NCBI GenBank assembly: GCA_039934635.1 | Contig: JBDTLT010000023.1 | Span: 1-42,121 of the forward strand | DNA length: 42,121 nucleotides | Reading direction: 5' to 3' | Source: DATLFA01 sp039934635 | GTDB lineage: Bacteria; Actinomycetota; Acidimicrobiia; Acidimicrobiales; WLNW01 | Shown: in pieces, positions 8,270 through 15,432 of the stretch | Numbering within the stretch: position 1 is the stretch's first letter | How the letters are laid out: the number at the start of each line of letters is the position of its first letter | The notes under the pieces: model-generated | The model's database searches: none | The model's input: only the letters and a program-made list of their open reading frames with translations | Told to the model about the DNA's origin: nothing | Position numbers and translations under genes: made by a program

Positions 8270-9156
8270 TCGACATAGAAGAAGAACTCGCCGACCACCT
8301 CACGCGCCGCGCGGCACAGGCGTCCTCGCACCGTGACGTCGACGCCGTGATGGCAGAGAGCGCGGTTGTCCTGCTGCGGGTAGCGCCTCATCGTCGCGCG
8401 GTGTCGCCATGGCTAGTGCGACTCGCAGTGGGTGCGGCAGCGGCGGTCGGTGTCGCAACCGTGGGGGTCTTCGCGCTGCGATCGGATTCGCCGCGCCCCG
8501 TCGTGGCGGGCCCGCAGGACTCTGCCGGTCCCACATGTGATGTGTTCATTCGCCCCGAAGCAACCGCCCAGGAGATCGCCGGCGTTGGTGACGCGCTGCG
8601 GCAACAAACCGGGGTCACCCAACTGCGGCTCACCACGCAGCAGCAAGCGTACGAGGAGTTTCTGCGCCGCTTTGCCGACAACCAAGAGCTGACGAGTTCG
8701 GTCACCGCCGACATCTTGCCCGCGAGATGGACCTTCGTCCTTGCCTCGGAGATTGCCGCACGGAATCAGTCGATGACTGCGACTTTTGGTAGCGATCCGG
8801 CGGTCAAGCAAGTCCGGTGCACCCCGTTCCCGAGCTCGCCCGAGCCGACGTTGGTGCCGGCGACTGGGCTATCGGGCGGCTCGTCCGCCACGACCTATCA
8901 GATGCCCGCGGTGACCCGCCAAGCGTCCGCCACCGACTGCGCCGATGGCGAGCGGACTGTGGCGGTGCCTGATGTGAAGGGCAAGCTGTTGCGAGACGCC
9001 CTCGCCTTGATGCGCGACGCAGGGCTGTTTGTCTTCGAGTCCGGTGTCCCGGCTGGCGATCCGACGGGCCCGGGCGCAACGGTGTGGGCCCAGGAGCCGG
9101 ATGCCGGAACGCTCGTGCCTGTGGGCGCGTGTATCGGGTTTCGAACCCGAAACTGA
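8266..9156 (+). CDS. Putative anti-sigma membrane protein with FtsX-ectodomain-like and PASTA domains
   Basis: A 296-residue protein translationally coupled to the ECF sigma gene. Residues 1-50 are cytoplasmic, with no zinc-binding HxxxCxxC; residues 52-71 form one membrane helix. Residues 91-185 match the extracellular domain of the cell-division protein FtsX: CDVFIRPEATAQEIAGV, a GVTQLRLTTQQQAYEEFLRR segment and LPARWTFVL correspond to its beta-alpha-beta pattern and its PLPASF motif. Cys91 and Cys185 bracket the domain. Residues 231-293 form a PASTA domain (VAVPDVKGKLLRDALALMRD, then AQEPDAGTLVPVG) bracketed by Cys225 and Cys289. PASTA domains bind muropeptides or lipid II, and the FtsX ectodomain contacts cell-wall hydrolase activators. 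I infer a cell-wall sensor restraining the sigma factor; anti-sigma activity is not shown by any known motif. Confidence 0.75.
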   Translation: MIDIEEELADHLTRRAAQASSHRDVDAVMAESAVVLLRVAPHRRAVSPWLVRLAVGAAAAVGVATVGVFALRSDSPRPVVAGPQDSAGPTCDVFIRPEATAQEIAGVGDALRQQTGVTQLRLTTQQQAYEEFLRRFADNQELTSSVTADILPARWTFVLASEIAARNQSMTATFGSDPAVKQVRCTPFPSSPEPTLVPATGLSGGSSATTYQMPAVTRQASATDCADGERTVAVPDVKGKLLRDALALMRDAGLFVFESGVPAGDPTGPGATVWAQEPDAGTLVPVGACIGFRTRN

Positions 9157-9225
9157 GCCGGCGCGGCAGGCCTCCGAGACGTCGCGGGCCGTTCGGCGGG
9201 ACGTCGTAGGTCGATGTGCGGCCGA

Positions 9226-9261
9226 CGAAACAAACGTCCCCGCGGCGACGTTTTTGTTTCG
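9226..9261. terminator. Hairpin between convergent genes
   Basis: Two arms (CGAAACAAACGTC and GACGTTTTTGTTTCG, with two extra T in the second) pair around a GC-rich loop. A-rich and T-rich flanks make it usable on both strands. It lies between the convergent PASTA-protein gene and the hypothetical gene at 9263-9718. Confidence 0.65.
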
Positions 9262-9262
9262 A

Positions 9263-9718
9263 TCAGCTCGCGGTTGTCGCGGCCACTCGTTGAATGCCGA
9301 TGCCGGGCACCCGCACAAAGCCTTCGGGCACGCAGGCCTTCATGGCTGCGTCGACCTTGTCGATGTTGCGGGCGACTTCGTCCATGTCGACGGCCGGCAC
9401 CACGTCGGCGAAGCCGGACTTCTCGAGCCATTCGGGAAGATGGTCGCGGATCTGCGAGATGTACCAAGCGAGCGGTTCGCCGAGGGTGGCCCGGTCGAAG
9501 TTGATCTGCTCGGCATCGGCCGGAGCGTGATAGTGCGGCACGTCGATGAAGTCGTCGAAGCGCAGCATTTCCTTCCACTCGTTGTCGACCTGGCCGTCGA
9601 CCCGCAACGTCGCTCCGCCGATGGCTCGGAACGCCACATCGAAGCGGAGGCCGCCGAACTCGAGCACTTGCTGGCCCTGCGGGCGCAGCTCCTCCTCGGA
9701 AAACCTGGGCTTTTCCAT
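9263..9718 (-). CDS. Conserved hypothetical protein, 151 residues
   Basis: I do not recognise this family with certainty. The protein is acidic, soluble and without signal peptide or membrane helix. It begins MEKPRFSEEELRPQGQQV. A beta-rich N-terminal half (VLEFGGLRFDVAFRAIGG, then ATLRVDGQVDNEWKEMLRFDD) is followed by a His-containing loop (DVPHYHAPADAEQINFD) and an alpha-helical half (AWYISQIRDHLPEWLEKSGF). The end, EGFVRVPGIGIQRVA, is again strand-like. GAGAGG about seven bases before ATG 9718 supports the start. It stands alone on the minus strand between a terminator hairpin and the helicase gene. Confidence 0.7.
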   Translation of the reverse strand: MEKPRFSEEELRPQGQQVLEFGGLRFDVAFRAIGGATLRVDGQVDNEWKEMLRFDDFIDVPHYHAPADAEQINFDRATLGEPLAWYISQIRDHLPEWLEKSGFADVVPAVDMDEVARNIDKVDAAMKACVPEGFVRVPGIGIQRVAATTAS

Positions 9719-9767
9719 TTTGCACCTCTCACCGGAAGGCGTTCACGCCGCCGTTCGCCCTATTCAA

Positions 9768-11846
9768 TCATGTCCACAGTGATTCGAGGAAGGTGTCGAC
9801 CTCGTCGGTGAGGGTGACTCGCTCGTCGAGATGCAACGGCCGTTCGTCGTGGGCGTCGACGATGGTGGCGTGCTCGTCGAACAGGGTGCGAGTCGCGTCG
9901 ATGAAGCGCGACAGGGGGGCGAGGTTGTGCCGGTCATCGCCGCCGTAGCGCCGGACGTGATAACGCAGCGGCCACGTCACCGACAGCGTGTCGCGCGCGC
10001 GGGTGAGCGCCACGTACAAGAGGCGCCGTTCTTCTTCGAGGCCGTCGCGATCGGACAACGACATGTCGAGCGGGATGTAACCGTCGGCGGCGTGGATGAG
10101 ATGCACCGCCTTCCACTCGCAACCTTTGGCCGAATGGATGGTGGACAAGATGAGATAGTCGTCGTCGAGGTGCGGCTTGCCCGCGAGATCGGCGCTGCGA
10201 TCGGGCGGGTCGAGCGTGAGCTCGGCGAGGAACCGGCTGCGCGATCGATAGCCGCCGGCGGCGACGCGGAGTTGCTCGAGATCGGCGAGACGTTGCGCGG
10301 CGTTGTCGTAGCGCCGCGTCATGACGCGCGTGCAGAACGGAAGCAATCGCTCGATGTCGAGGGCCGGCCCGCCGGCCGCGGATCGAGTGGTGTCGTCGGC
10401 GCGCCCGTCGTCGACGACGGTGAACGTGAGGCAATCAGCGAGCGCGGCCCGCAGTTCGGTGGCATCGTCGCTCGCGGATGACGGCAGCTTGCCGATGCCC
10501 GTCACGAAGCGGCGCAGCGGGTCGGCCGAGTCGACGCGGTTGAGCTCGTCGACCACGCGCCGCACCGTTGCCGGGCCGACCCCCTCGAGCAGCGCCAACA
10601 CTCGGTGCCACGCGAGCTCGTCGTTGGGATTGTCGAGCGTGCGCAAGAGCGCGAGCAGGTCTTTGACGTGGGCGGCCTCGAGGTATTTGAGGCCGCCGTA
10701 TTTCACGAAGGGTATGTCACGGCGCACGAGCTCGAGCTCGAGCGCATCGCTGTGATGGCCGGCGCGGAACAACACGGCCTGGTCGCGCAGGTCGCACCCC
10801 TGCTCGCGCAATGCCAAGACCTGCCCGGCGACGTGGGCCGATTGCGCGGCCTCGTCGCGGCAGGTGACGAGCACCGGTCGCACACCGTTGCCGCGCGTCG
10901 ACGTGAGCGGTTTGGGGAAATGGACCGACGATTGGCCCAGAACCTCATTGGCGACATCGAGGATGGCCTGCGTCGAGCGATAGTTCTGCGCGAGCGTGAT
11001 CTTGCTGGCGCCGGGGAAGTGTTCGTCGAAGCGCCACATGTTTTCGACCGTCGCGGCGCGGAACCCGTAGATCGCCTGTGCGTCGTCGCCGACCGCGGTC
11101 AGCGACGCCGGGGGGCACAGCGAGCGCAAGATGTCGACTTGGATCGCGTTGGTGTCCTGGTATTCGTCGACGAGCACATGGTCGAACAAGTTGCGCACTG
11201 CATTGCCCGTCTCGCTCGATGCCGCGAGCGCACGCCAGTAGAGCAACAGGTCGTCGTAGTCGAGCACGTGATGGCGCCGTTTGCGTTGCGTGTACGCAGA
11301 AAAGAGGCCGCGCAAGTCGTCGGCATGGTCGCTGCACCACGGGAACCACCGCTCGAGTACTTCGCCGAGTTTCTGTTGGCTGTTGACCGTGCGGCTGTAG
11401 ATCGACGCGACCGTCTCTTTGCGGGGGAACCGCGAGCCGCGCTCGGCGAGCCCTTGTTCGCTGCGCACCAAGCCCATGAGATCGGTGCTGTCACCTTGGT
11501 CGAGCACGGTGAAGCCGGGCGGCAGGCCGAGCGCGCCACCGAACTGACGCAGCAAGCGGTTGGCAGTGGCGTGAAACGTGCCGCCCCACACTTGTGCCGC
11601 GGCGCGCGGATCGGTGCTGAGCCCCACTCGATGCACCATCTCGGCGGCCGAACGGCGAGTGAACGTGAGCAACAGGATGCGATCGGGTGCGCAACCCGTC
11701 TCGATCAGATGTGCGAGCCGGGCGACCAGCGTCTTCGTCTTACCGGTGCCCGCGCCGGCGACGATCAACAGCGGGCTCCCCTGGTGGGCGATGGCCGCTT
11801 GCTGATCGTCGTTGAGTGCCTGGTCGGCCACCGTATTCGAGAACAT
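9768..11846 (-). CDS. UvrD/PcrA-type superfamily 1 ATP-dependent DNA helicase
   Basis: A 692-residue SF1A 3'-5' helicase. Motifs in order are the Q motif ALNDDQQAAI, Walker A GAGTGKTKTL (Lys36), motif Ia LLTFTRRSAAEM, Walker B VDEYQDTN, motif III TAVGDDAQAIYGFRAA, motif IV ITLAQNYRST, motif V STIHSAKGCEWKAVHLI and motif VI YVALTRARDTLSV. It lacks a C-terminal nuclease domain and is somewhat shorter than typical UvrD. The family unwinds DNA in nucleotide-excision or mismatch repair and strips RecA filaments. The start at 11846 is supported by TAGCGT seven bases upstream. The EamA gene ends 46 bases upstream on the same strand but is probably unrelated in function. Confidence 0.93.
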   Translation of the reverse strand: MFSNTVADQALNDDQQAAIAHQGSPLLIVAGAGTGKTKTLVARLAHLIETGCAPDRILLLTFTRRSAAEMVHRVGLSTDPRAAAQVWGGTFHATANRLLRQFGGALGLPPGFTVLDQGDSTDLMGLVRSEQGLAERGSRFPRKETVASIYSRTVNSQQKLGEVLERWFPWCSDHADDLRGLFSAYTQRKRRHHVLDYDDLLLYWRALAASSETGNAVRNLFDHVLVDEYQDTNAIQVDILRSLCPPASLTAVGDDAQAIYGFRAATVENMWRFDEHFPGASKITLAQNYRSTQAILDVANEVLGQSSVHFPKPLTSTRGNGVRPVLVTCRDEAAQSAHVAGQVLALREQGCDLRDQAVLFRAGHHSDALELELVRRDIPFVKYGGLKYLEAAHVKDLLALLRTLDNPNDELAWHRVLALLEGVGPATVRRVVDELNRVDSADPLRRFVTGIGKLPSSASDDATELRAALADCLTFTVVDDGRADDTTRSAAGGPALDIERLLPFCTRVMTRRYDNAAQRLADLEQLRVAAGGYRSRSRFLAELTLDPPDRSADLAGKPHLDDDYLILSTIHSAKGCEWKAVHLIHAADGYIPLDMSLSDRDGLEEERRLLYVALTRARDTLSVTWPLRYHVRRYGGDDRHNLAPLSRFIDATRTLFDEHATIVDAHDERPLHLDERVTLTDEVDTFLESLWT

Positions 11847-11853
11847 GCGTTCG

Positions 11854-11859
11854 ACGCTA
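11854..11859 (-). promoter_or_regulatory. -10 hexamer of a leaderless promoter (UvrD-like helicase)
   Basis: On the minus strand TAGCGT ends seven bases before ATG 11846, with no ribosome binding site between. It fits the leaderless TANNNT pattern. Confidence 0.45.
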
Positions 11860-11892
11860 GCGCTCGGGTGGGCCCCTTCGGCGGATCGCGCG

Positions 11893-12825
11893 TCAGGTCG
11901 AGTCGAGGGCGGGCTTGGGCGCGGGCTTGGGCGTGCTGCCGGGGCTCGTCGTGGCGATCATGACCGCAAGGGCGCTGACGACCACCACGACGCCGGCGAC
12001 CTGCACGGCGAGCAGTCGTTCGTCGACGAGCAGCCACGCCAACAATGTGGAGCCGGCCGGCACGAACAGGTTGAGCACCGCGGGCACGATGAGCGGTATG
12101 TGCGCGAGCGCGTAGTTCGTCAGCAGATGGCCGGTACCCGGCAGCAGCACCATCATCGCCAGCCAGAACCAGTCGACACCACGGTGCACGCGGATCGAGG
12201 TACCCGACAGCAATGCGATCGGCAACATGATCACCGTCGCGACCACCAACAGACCGGCTTGATACTCGAATGTCGTGAGCGTCTTGCGGGCGCGCTTGGA
12301 CGCGAGGAAGTACGCGCAGAACAACAACATCGCGATGAACGACAAGAAGTCACCGAACGGATCGCCGGTCTTCGCGTTTCCCGACCCGCGCACGACGAGG
12401 ACGACGCCGACCATCGCGATTGCCGAATACACCCAGTGCGCGCGCCGTGGACGTTCGCCGAAGACCCGATTCACGATCAACATCAAGAACAGCGGTTGCA
12501 TCGCGGCGATCACCGACGCGTTCGCGATGCTGGTGTGCTTGACCGCGACGAAGAACGTGGCGACGTTGAGGGCGAAGGTCAACCCGCCGAGCGCGGAATG
12601 CTTGATGACGCGCCACGAAAGACGTTCACCCTTCAGGTAGAGAAGGCCGATGGTGAACAGCGCGCCCATCCAGCACCGGTTGAACGCCACCGCGAGCCCA
12701 CCGAGCTCGATCTTGCGCACGATCACCGGGCCGAAGCTCTGCACCATCACGGCTACTGCCGAGCACGCCACCGCCACCTGTGTCCGCGTCGGTCTCCTCG
12801 CGTCGAGGGAAACAGGCGGTGTCAC
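11893..12825 (-). CDS. EamA/DMT-superfamily transporter
   Basis: A 310-residue integral membrane protein with about ten hydrophobic helices arranged as two five-helix EamA repeats. The first repeat includes FGPVIVRKIELGGLAVAFNR and FVAVKHTSIANASVIAAMQP, and the second includes LTNYALAHIPLIVPAVLNLF and ends with VAGVVVVVSALAVMIA. EamA proteins export or import amino acids, nucleotide precursors or other small metabolites; the substrate is unknown. The start is GTG 12825, with TAGTCT six bases upstream. The tail is Pro/Lys-rich. The sigma/anti-sigma pair ends 20 bases upstream on the same strand, so read-through expression is possible. Confidence 0.9.
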   Translation of the reverse strand: MTPPVSLDARRPTRTQVAVACSAVAVMVQSFGPVIVRKIELGGLAVAFNRCWMGALFTIGLLYLKGERLSWRVIKHSALGGLTFALNVATFFVAVKHTSIANASVIAAMQPLFLMLIVNRVFGERPRRAHWVYSAIAMVGVVLVVRGSGNAKTGDPFGDFLSFIAMLLFCAYFLASKRARKTLTTFEYQAGLLVVATVIMLPIALLSGTSIRVHRGVDWFWLAMMVLLPGTGHLLTNYALAHIPLIVPAVLNLFVPAGSTLLAWLLVDERLLAVQVAGVVVVVSALAVMIATTSPGSTPKPAPKPALDST

Positions 12826-12831
12826 CGGGTC

Positions 12832-12837
12832 AGACTA
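12832..12837 (-). promoter_or_regulatory. -10 hexamer of a leaderless promoter (EamA transporter)
   Basis: On the minus strand TAGTCT ends six bases before GTG 12825, which supports that GTG as the start codon of a leaderless message. Confidence 0.45.
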
Positions 12838-12845
12838 TGTGTTGT

Positions 12846-13493
12846 TCACAATGTCTTGTCGAGGACGACGACGTCGGCCTTGTCGGTGACCCACACGCGT
12901 ACCACCAGTTCGAGGGGCAGGGCCGCTTGCATGGTGACCGTGGTTGGCGTGGTGGTGCCGTTGAATGTGCCGGCCGCCACCCGCTTGCCCGAGGCATCGG
13001 TCAACCACAGCCAGTAGATCGCGTTGGGGTCGAGCCCTTCTTGGGTGAAGTCGATCGACGTGCCCGTCGAATTGCGATGCAGCGCGAACGAACCGTTCGT
13101 ATCCGCAAGCGCGAACGAGAACGGCACGCGATCATCACTGCCACTGTCGTGCAAGATGACGGTCGCGCCGAACGCGACAAGCACGACCGCGGCAACTGCG
13201 GCGACCGCGACGCCGATCCGCCGGCGGGCGAGGCGTCGCACCACGGCTCGTTCGTCGCTGAGTCGCATCATGATGCGATCGCGCAGCTCTGGCGGAGGTG
13301 CAGGTTCGTGATCGAGTCGCGTCGCGTCGGCATGCGCCATCGCTCGACCGAGGTGCTCGAACATCGTGAGCTCCGAGCGACAGTTGGCGCAGCCATCGGT
13401 GTGGGCGAGAACACGCGCTCGCTCGTCTGGCTGCAAGCGGTTGATCGCCATCGCTGCGAGATCGCCGCGCCATTCGCGGCACGCGTCACTCAT
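12846..13493 (-). CDS. RskA-like membrane anti-sigma factor with zinc-finger domain
   Basis: A 215-residue protein whose ATG at 13493 lies inside the end of the sigma gene (eight-base overlap). The N-terminal anti-sigma domain holds the zinc-binding HTDGCANC (HxxxCxxC) and the following ELTMFEHLGRAMA helix. One membrane helix follows (IGVAVAAVAAVVLVAFGATV, about residues 92-113). The extracellular part resembles the RskA C-terminal domain: SIDFTQEGLDPNAIYWLWLT, KRVAAGTFNG and a Leu/Val-rich end. The family holds its ECF sigma factor at the membrane and releases it after regulated proteolysis, in which a site-2 protease makes the final cut. One such protease is encoded at 18134-19501, though any pairing is inference. 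Confidence 0.88.
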   Translation of the reverse strand: MSDACREWRGDLAAMAINRLQPDERARVLAHTDGCANCRSELTMFEHLGRAMAHADATRLDHEPAPPPELRDRIMMRLSDERAVVRRLARRRIGVAVAAVAAVVLVAFGATVILHDSGSDDRVPFSFALADTNGSFALHRNSTGTSIDFTQEGLDPNAIYWLWLTDASGKRVAAGTFNGTTTPTTVTMQAALPLELVVRVWVTDKADVVVLDKTL

Positions 13494-14028
13494 CGCCGTT
13501 CCATCCAAGCTCTTCGAGGGCCAATCGCAACGCTTTGAGCGCGTAGTACACGCGGCTCTTGACCGTGCCGGTCGGTATGCCGAACTCGAGCGCGACCTCT
13601 TCGTAACTGCGACTGCGGAAGTAGATCTCGATCAGCGCGCTGCGGTGGTCTGAGGACAGGCGGCGCAACGCTTCTTCGACCTGCCACGCGACAAGCATGC
13701 GGTCGACATCGGACTCGGATGCCGGCCAGCCGTCGACCGCCTCATCGGCCGCGGACAGATCGGCGAGCGACGGGCGGACACTGCGGGCGCGGGCCATGTC
13801 GACGACGACGTTGCGCACGATTGCGAACAGCCAGGTACGCATCGAGCCCAGCGATTCGTCGAACCGGTCGGCGGCCCGCCATGCCCGTAGATAGGTGGTC
13901 TGCACGGCCTCTTCGGCGAGGCCGCTGTCGCCGAGGGACCTCAGCGCAAAGCGATAGAGCTCGCGACCGTGGGCGGCGTAGGCCGCGGCCACCCACTCGG
14001 CGTCGGTGTCGACGATCGGCGAACTCAT
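13486..14028 (-). CDS. ECF RNA polymerase sigma factor (SigK/SigL-like)
   Basis: A 180-residue two-domain sigma factor. Region 2 carries LYRFALRSLGDSGLAEEAVQ, TTYLRAWRAADRFDE and the -10-recognising MRTWLFAIVRNVVVDMARAR. Region 4 holds ALRRLSSDHRSALIEIYFRS and the helix-turn-helix SYEEVALEFGIPTGTVKSRV. It has no extra C-terminal domain. Its 3' end overlaps the anti-sigma gene, so the two form one unit. The partner is RskA-like, which places the pair in the well-known SigK/RskA style of control. Upstream it is divided from the CoA-transferase stop by only 36 bases, so its promoter must overlap that gene's end or lie within it. Confidence 0.92.
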   Translation of the reverse strand: MSSPIVDTDAEWVAAAYAAHGRELYRFALRSLGDSGLAEEAVQTTYLRAWRAADRFDESLGSMRTWLFAIVRNVVVDMARARSVRPSLADLSAADEAVDGWPASESDVDRMLVAWQVEEALRRLSSDHRSALIEIYFRSRSYEEVALEFGIPTGTVKSRVYYALKALRLALEELGWNGDE

Positions 14029-14064
14029 CGCTCTGGATACGGCGCGAATGGGTCGTTGGTTCGA

Positions 14065-15306
14065 TTAGTTGATCACGCCGTCGCTACGAAGCTTGGCGAG
14101 CTGGTCGTCGTCGAGGCCCAGTTCGGCGTGGAGGATCTCGGCGGTGTGCTCGCCGAGCCACGGCATGCGGGTTTCGGGGCCCTCTTGCATCTTCGACAGC
14201 TTGACGGGGTTGCCCGGCACCATGATGGGTTGCTCGACGCCGTCGCTGCGGGGGATCTCGACGATCATGTTGCGGTTCTTGACGTGCTCGTCATTGACGA
14301 CGTCCTCGGCCTTGTGCACCGGGGCACAGGCGATGCCCGATTTGGCGAGCTCGAAGCACACGGCGCGCTTGGACTTGTCGCTGGCCCACGCCTCGACCGC
14401 CGGGCGGATGTGGCTCTCGAGGATCGCCAGCCAGTTGTCACGCGCATAGGTGGGGTCGGTGAGCCACTCGGGATGGCCGACTGCCTCGGCGAACAGCTTG
14501 AACTGATGGTCGCGGCCGACCTGCACCATGAAGTAACCGTCGTTCGCGAGGAACGACGTGAGGATCAACCCCGGCGTGCCGCCGTGCTTGGGCTCCATCC
14601 CCATCGAGTGGTACTGCACGATGAGATCGGTGAACGCGATCATCGCGTCGTACATGGCGATATCGACGTATTGCCCTTGGCCGGTCTTGTCGCGGTGACG
14701 CAGCGCCGCCAGCATGCCGACCGTCGCCGTGATGGCCGACCCGATGTCGCCCAATGCGCCGACCGGGCTGATCTTGGGGAGCTCGCCTTCGTGGCGGGAG
14801 AATTCGTAGATGCCGCTCATTGCTTCGGCGACGCCCGCGTAGGCCGGCCAGCCGTCGTACGGCGTCTCCGCGGTGTTGCCGAAACCAGAGACCGACACGT
14901 AGATGAGGCGCGGCCACCGCGCGGACAGGTCCTTGTAGCCAAGGCCCATTCGATCCATCGATCCGGATTTGAAGTTCTCGGCGAAGATGTCGAACTTGCC
15001 CGCGAGATCGAGGATGAGGTCGCGGCCCTTCTTCAAGTCGATGCCGACCGACTTCTTGTTGAGGTTGTTGCGGATGTAGGTGCTCCCCACCCGGCGTCCT
15101 TGCGGGTCGAGCATCGCGGGCAGCGAGCCGCGCCCGGACTCGCCGTCGACCGGGTGCTCGATCTTGACCACCTCGGCGCCGAGGCGGGCCAGCAGCTGCG
15201 TGCCCCACGGCAAGGCCTGCATCTGCTCGACGGCCAATATGCGAACGCCCTCGAGCGGCTTGCCGTAGCGGGCTGCTTCGGCGTTTGCGACTTCACCCAA
15301 CCGCAT
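14065..15306 (-). CDS. CaiB/BaiF family III CoA-transferase
   Basis: A 413-residue family III CoA-transferase. It begins with the usual GVRILAVEQMQALPWGTQLL and the CoA-binding ARLGAEVVKIEHPVDGESGR. The catalytic Asp is Asp187 in ISPVGALGDIGSAITATVGM, followed by LAALRHRDKTGQGQYVDIAM. The C-terminal segment VMVPGNPVKLSKM is also typical. The enzyme moves CoA between carboxylic acids such as carnitine/crotonobetaine, formate/oxalate or bile acids; the substrate here is unknown. I start at ATG 15306, with GAGGTG eight bases upstream, because the frame continues open far upstream antisense to the HMG-CoA-synthase-like gene. That divergent gene and the thiolase suggest an acyl-CoA pathway. Confidence 0.9.
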   Translation of the reverse strand: MRLGEVANAEAARYGKPLEGVRILAVEQMQALPWGTQLLARLGAEVVKIEHPVDGESGRGSLPAMLDPQGRRVGSTYIRNNLNKKSVGIDLKKGRDLILDLAGKFDIFAENFKSGSMDRMGLGYKDLSARWPRLIYVSVSGFGNTAETPYDGWPAYAGVAEAMSGIYEFSRHEGELPKISPVGALGDIGSAITATVGMLAALRHRDKTGQGQYVDIAMYDAMIAFTDLIVQYHSMGMEPKHGGTPGLILTSFLANDGYFMVQVGRDHQFKLFAEAVGHPEWLTDPTYARDNWLAILESHIRPAVEAWASDKSKRAVCFELAKSGIACAPVHKAEDVVNDEHVKNRNMIVEIPRSDGVEQPIMVPGNPVKLSKMQEGPETRMPWLGEHTAEILHAELGLDDDQLAKLRSDGVIN

Positions 15307-15419
15307 GCGTGTCACCTCGGTGTCGACGGCGCTCCCCGGTGAACGCCGGGCGCAACTGTATAGACGGACTGTCCGCTCTGCGGGGCCGCTCGGGATGCGA
15401 CCCGGCGAGCGTTCGCCAA

Positions 15420-15425
15420 TACACT
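15420..15425 (+). promoter_or_regulatory. -10 hexamer of a leaderless promoter (HMGS-like/DUF35 gene)
   Basis: TACACT ends seven bases before ATG 15433, with no ribosome binding site between. The divergent CoA-transferase may use TATACA on the other strand (complement of 15357-15362), giving it a leader of about 45 bases with a ribosome binding site. Confidence 0.45.
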
Positions 15426-15432
15426 CCTGCGC

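Noticed and set aside
8266..9156. A true FtsX cell-division permease
   Set aside because: Only one membrane helix is present, with no four-helix permease part and no ftsE neighbour; only the ectodomain is similar.
10605..11963. A 452-codon plus-strand frame inside the UvrD-like helicase gene
   Set aside because: It is antisense to helicase motifs and its composition is atypical for protein.
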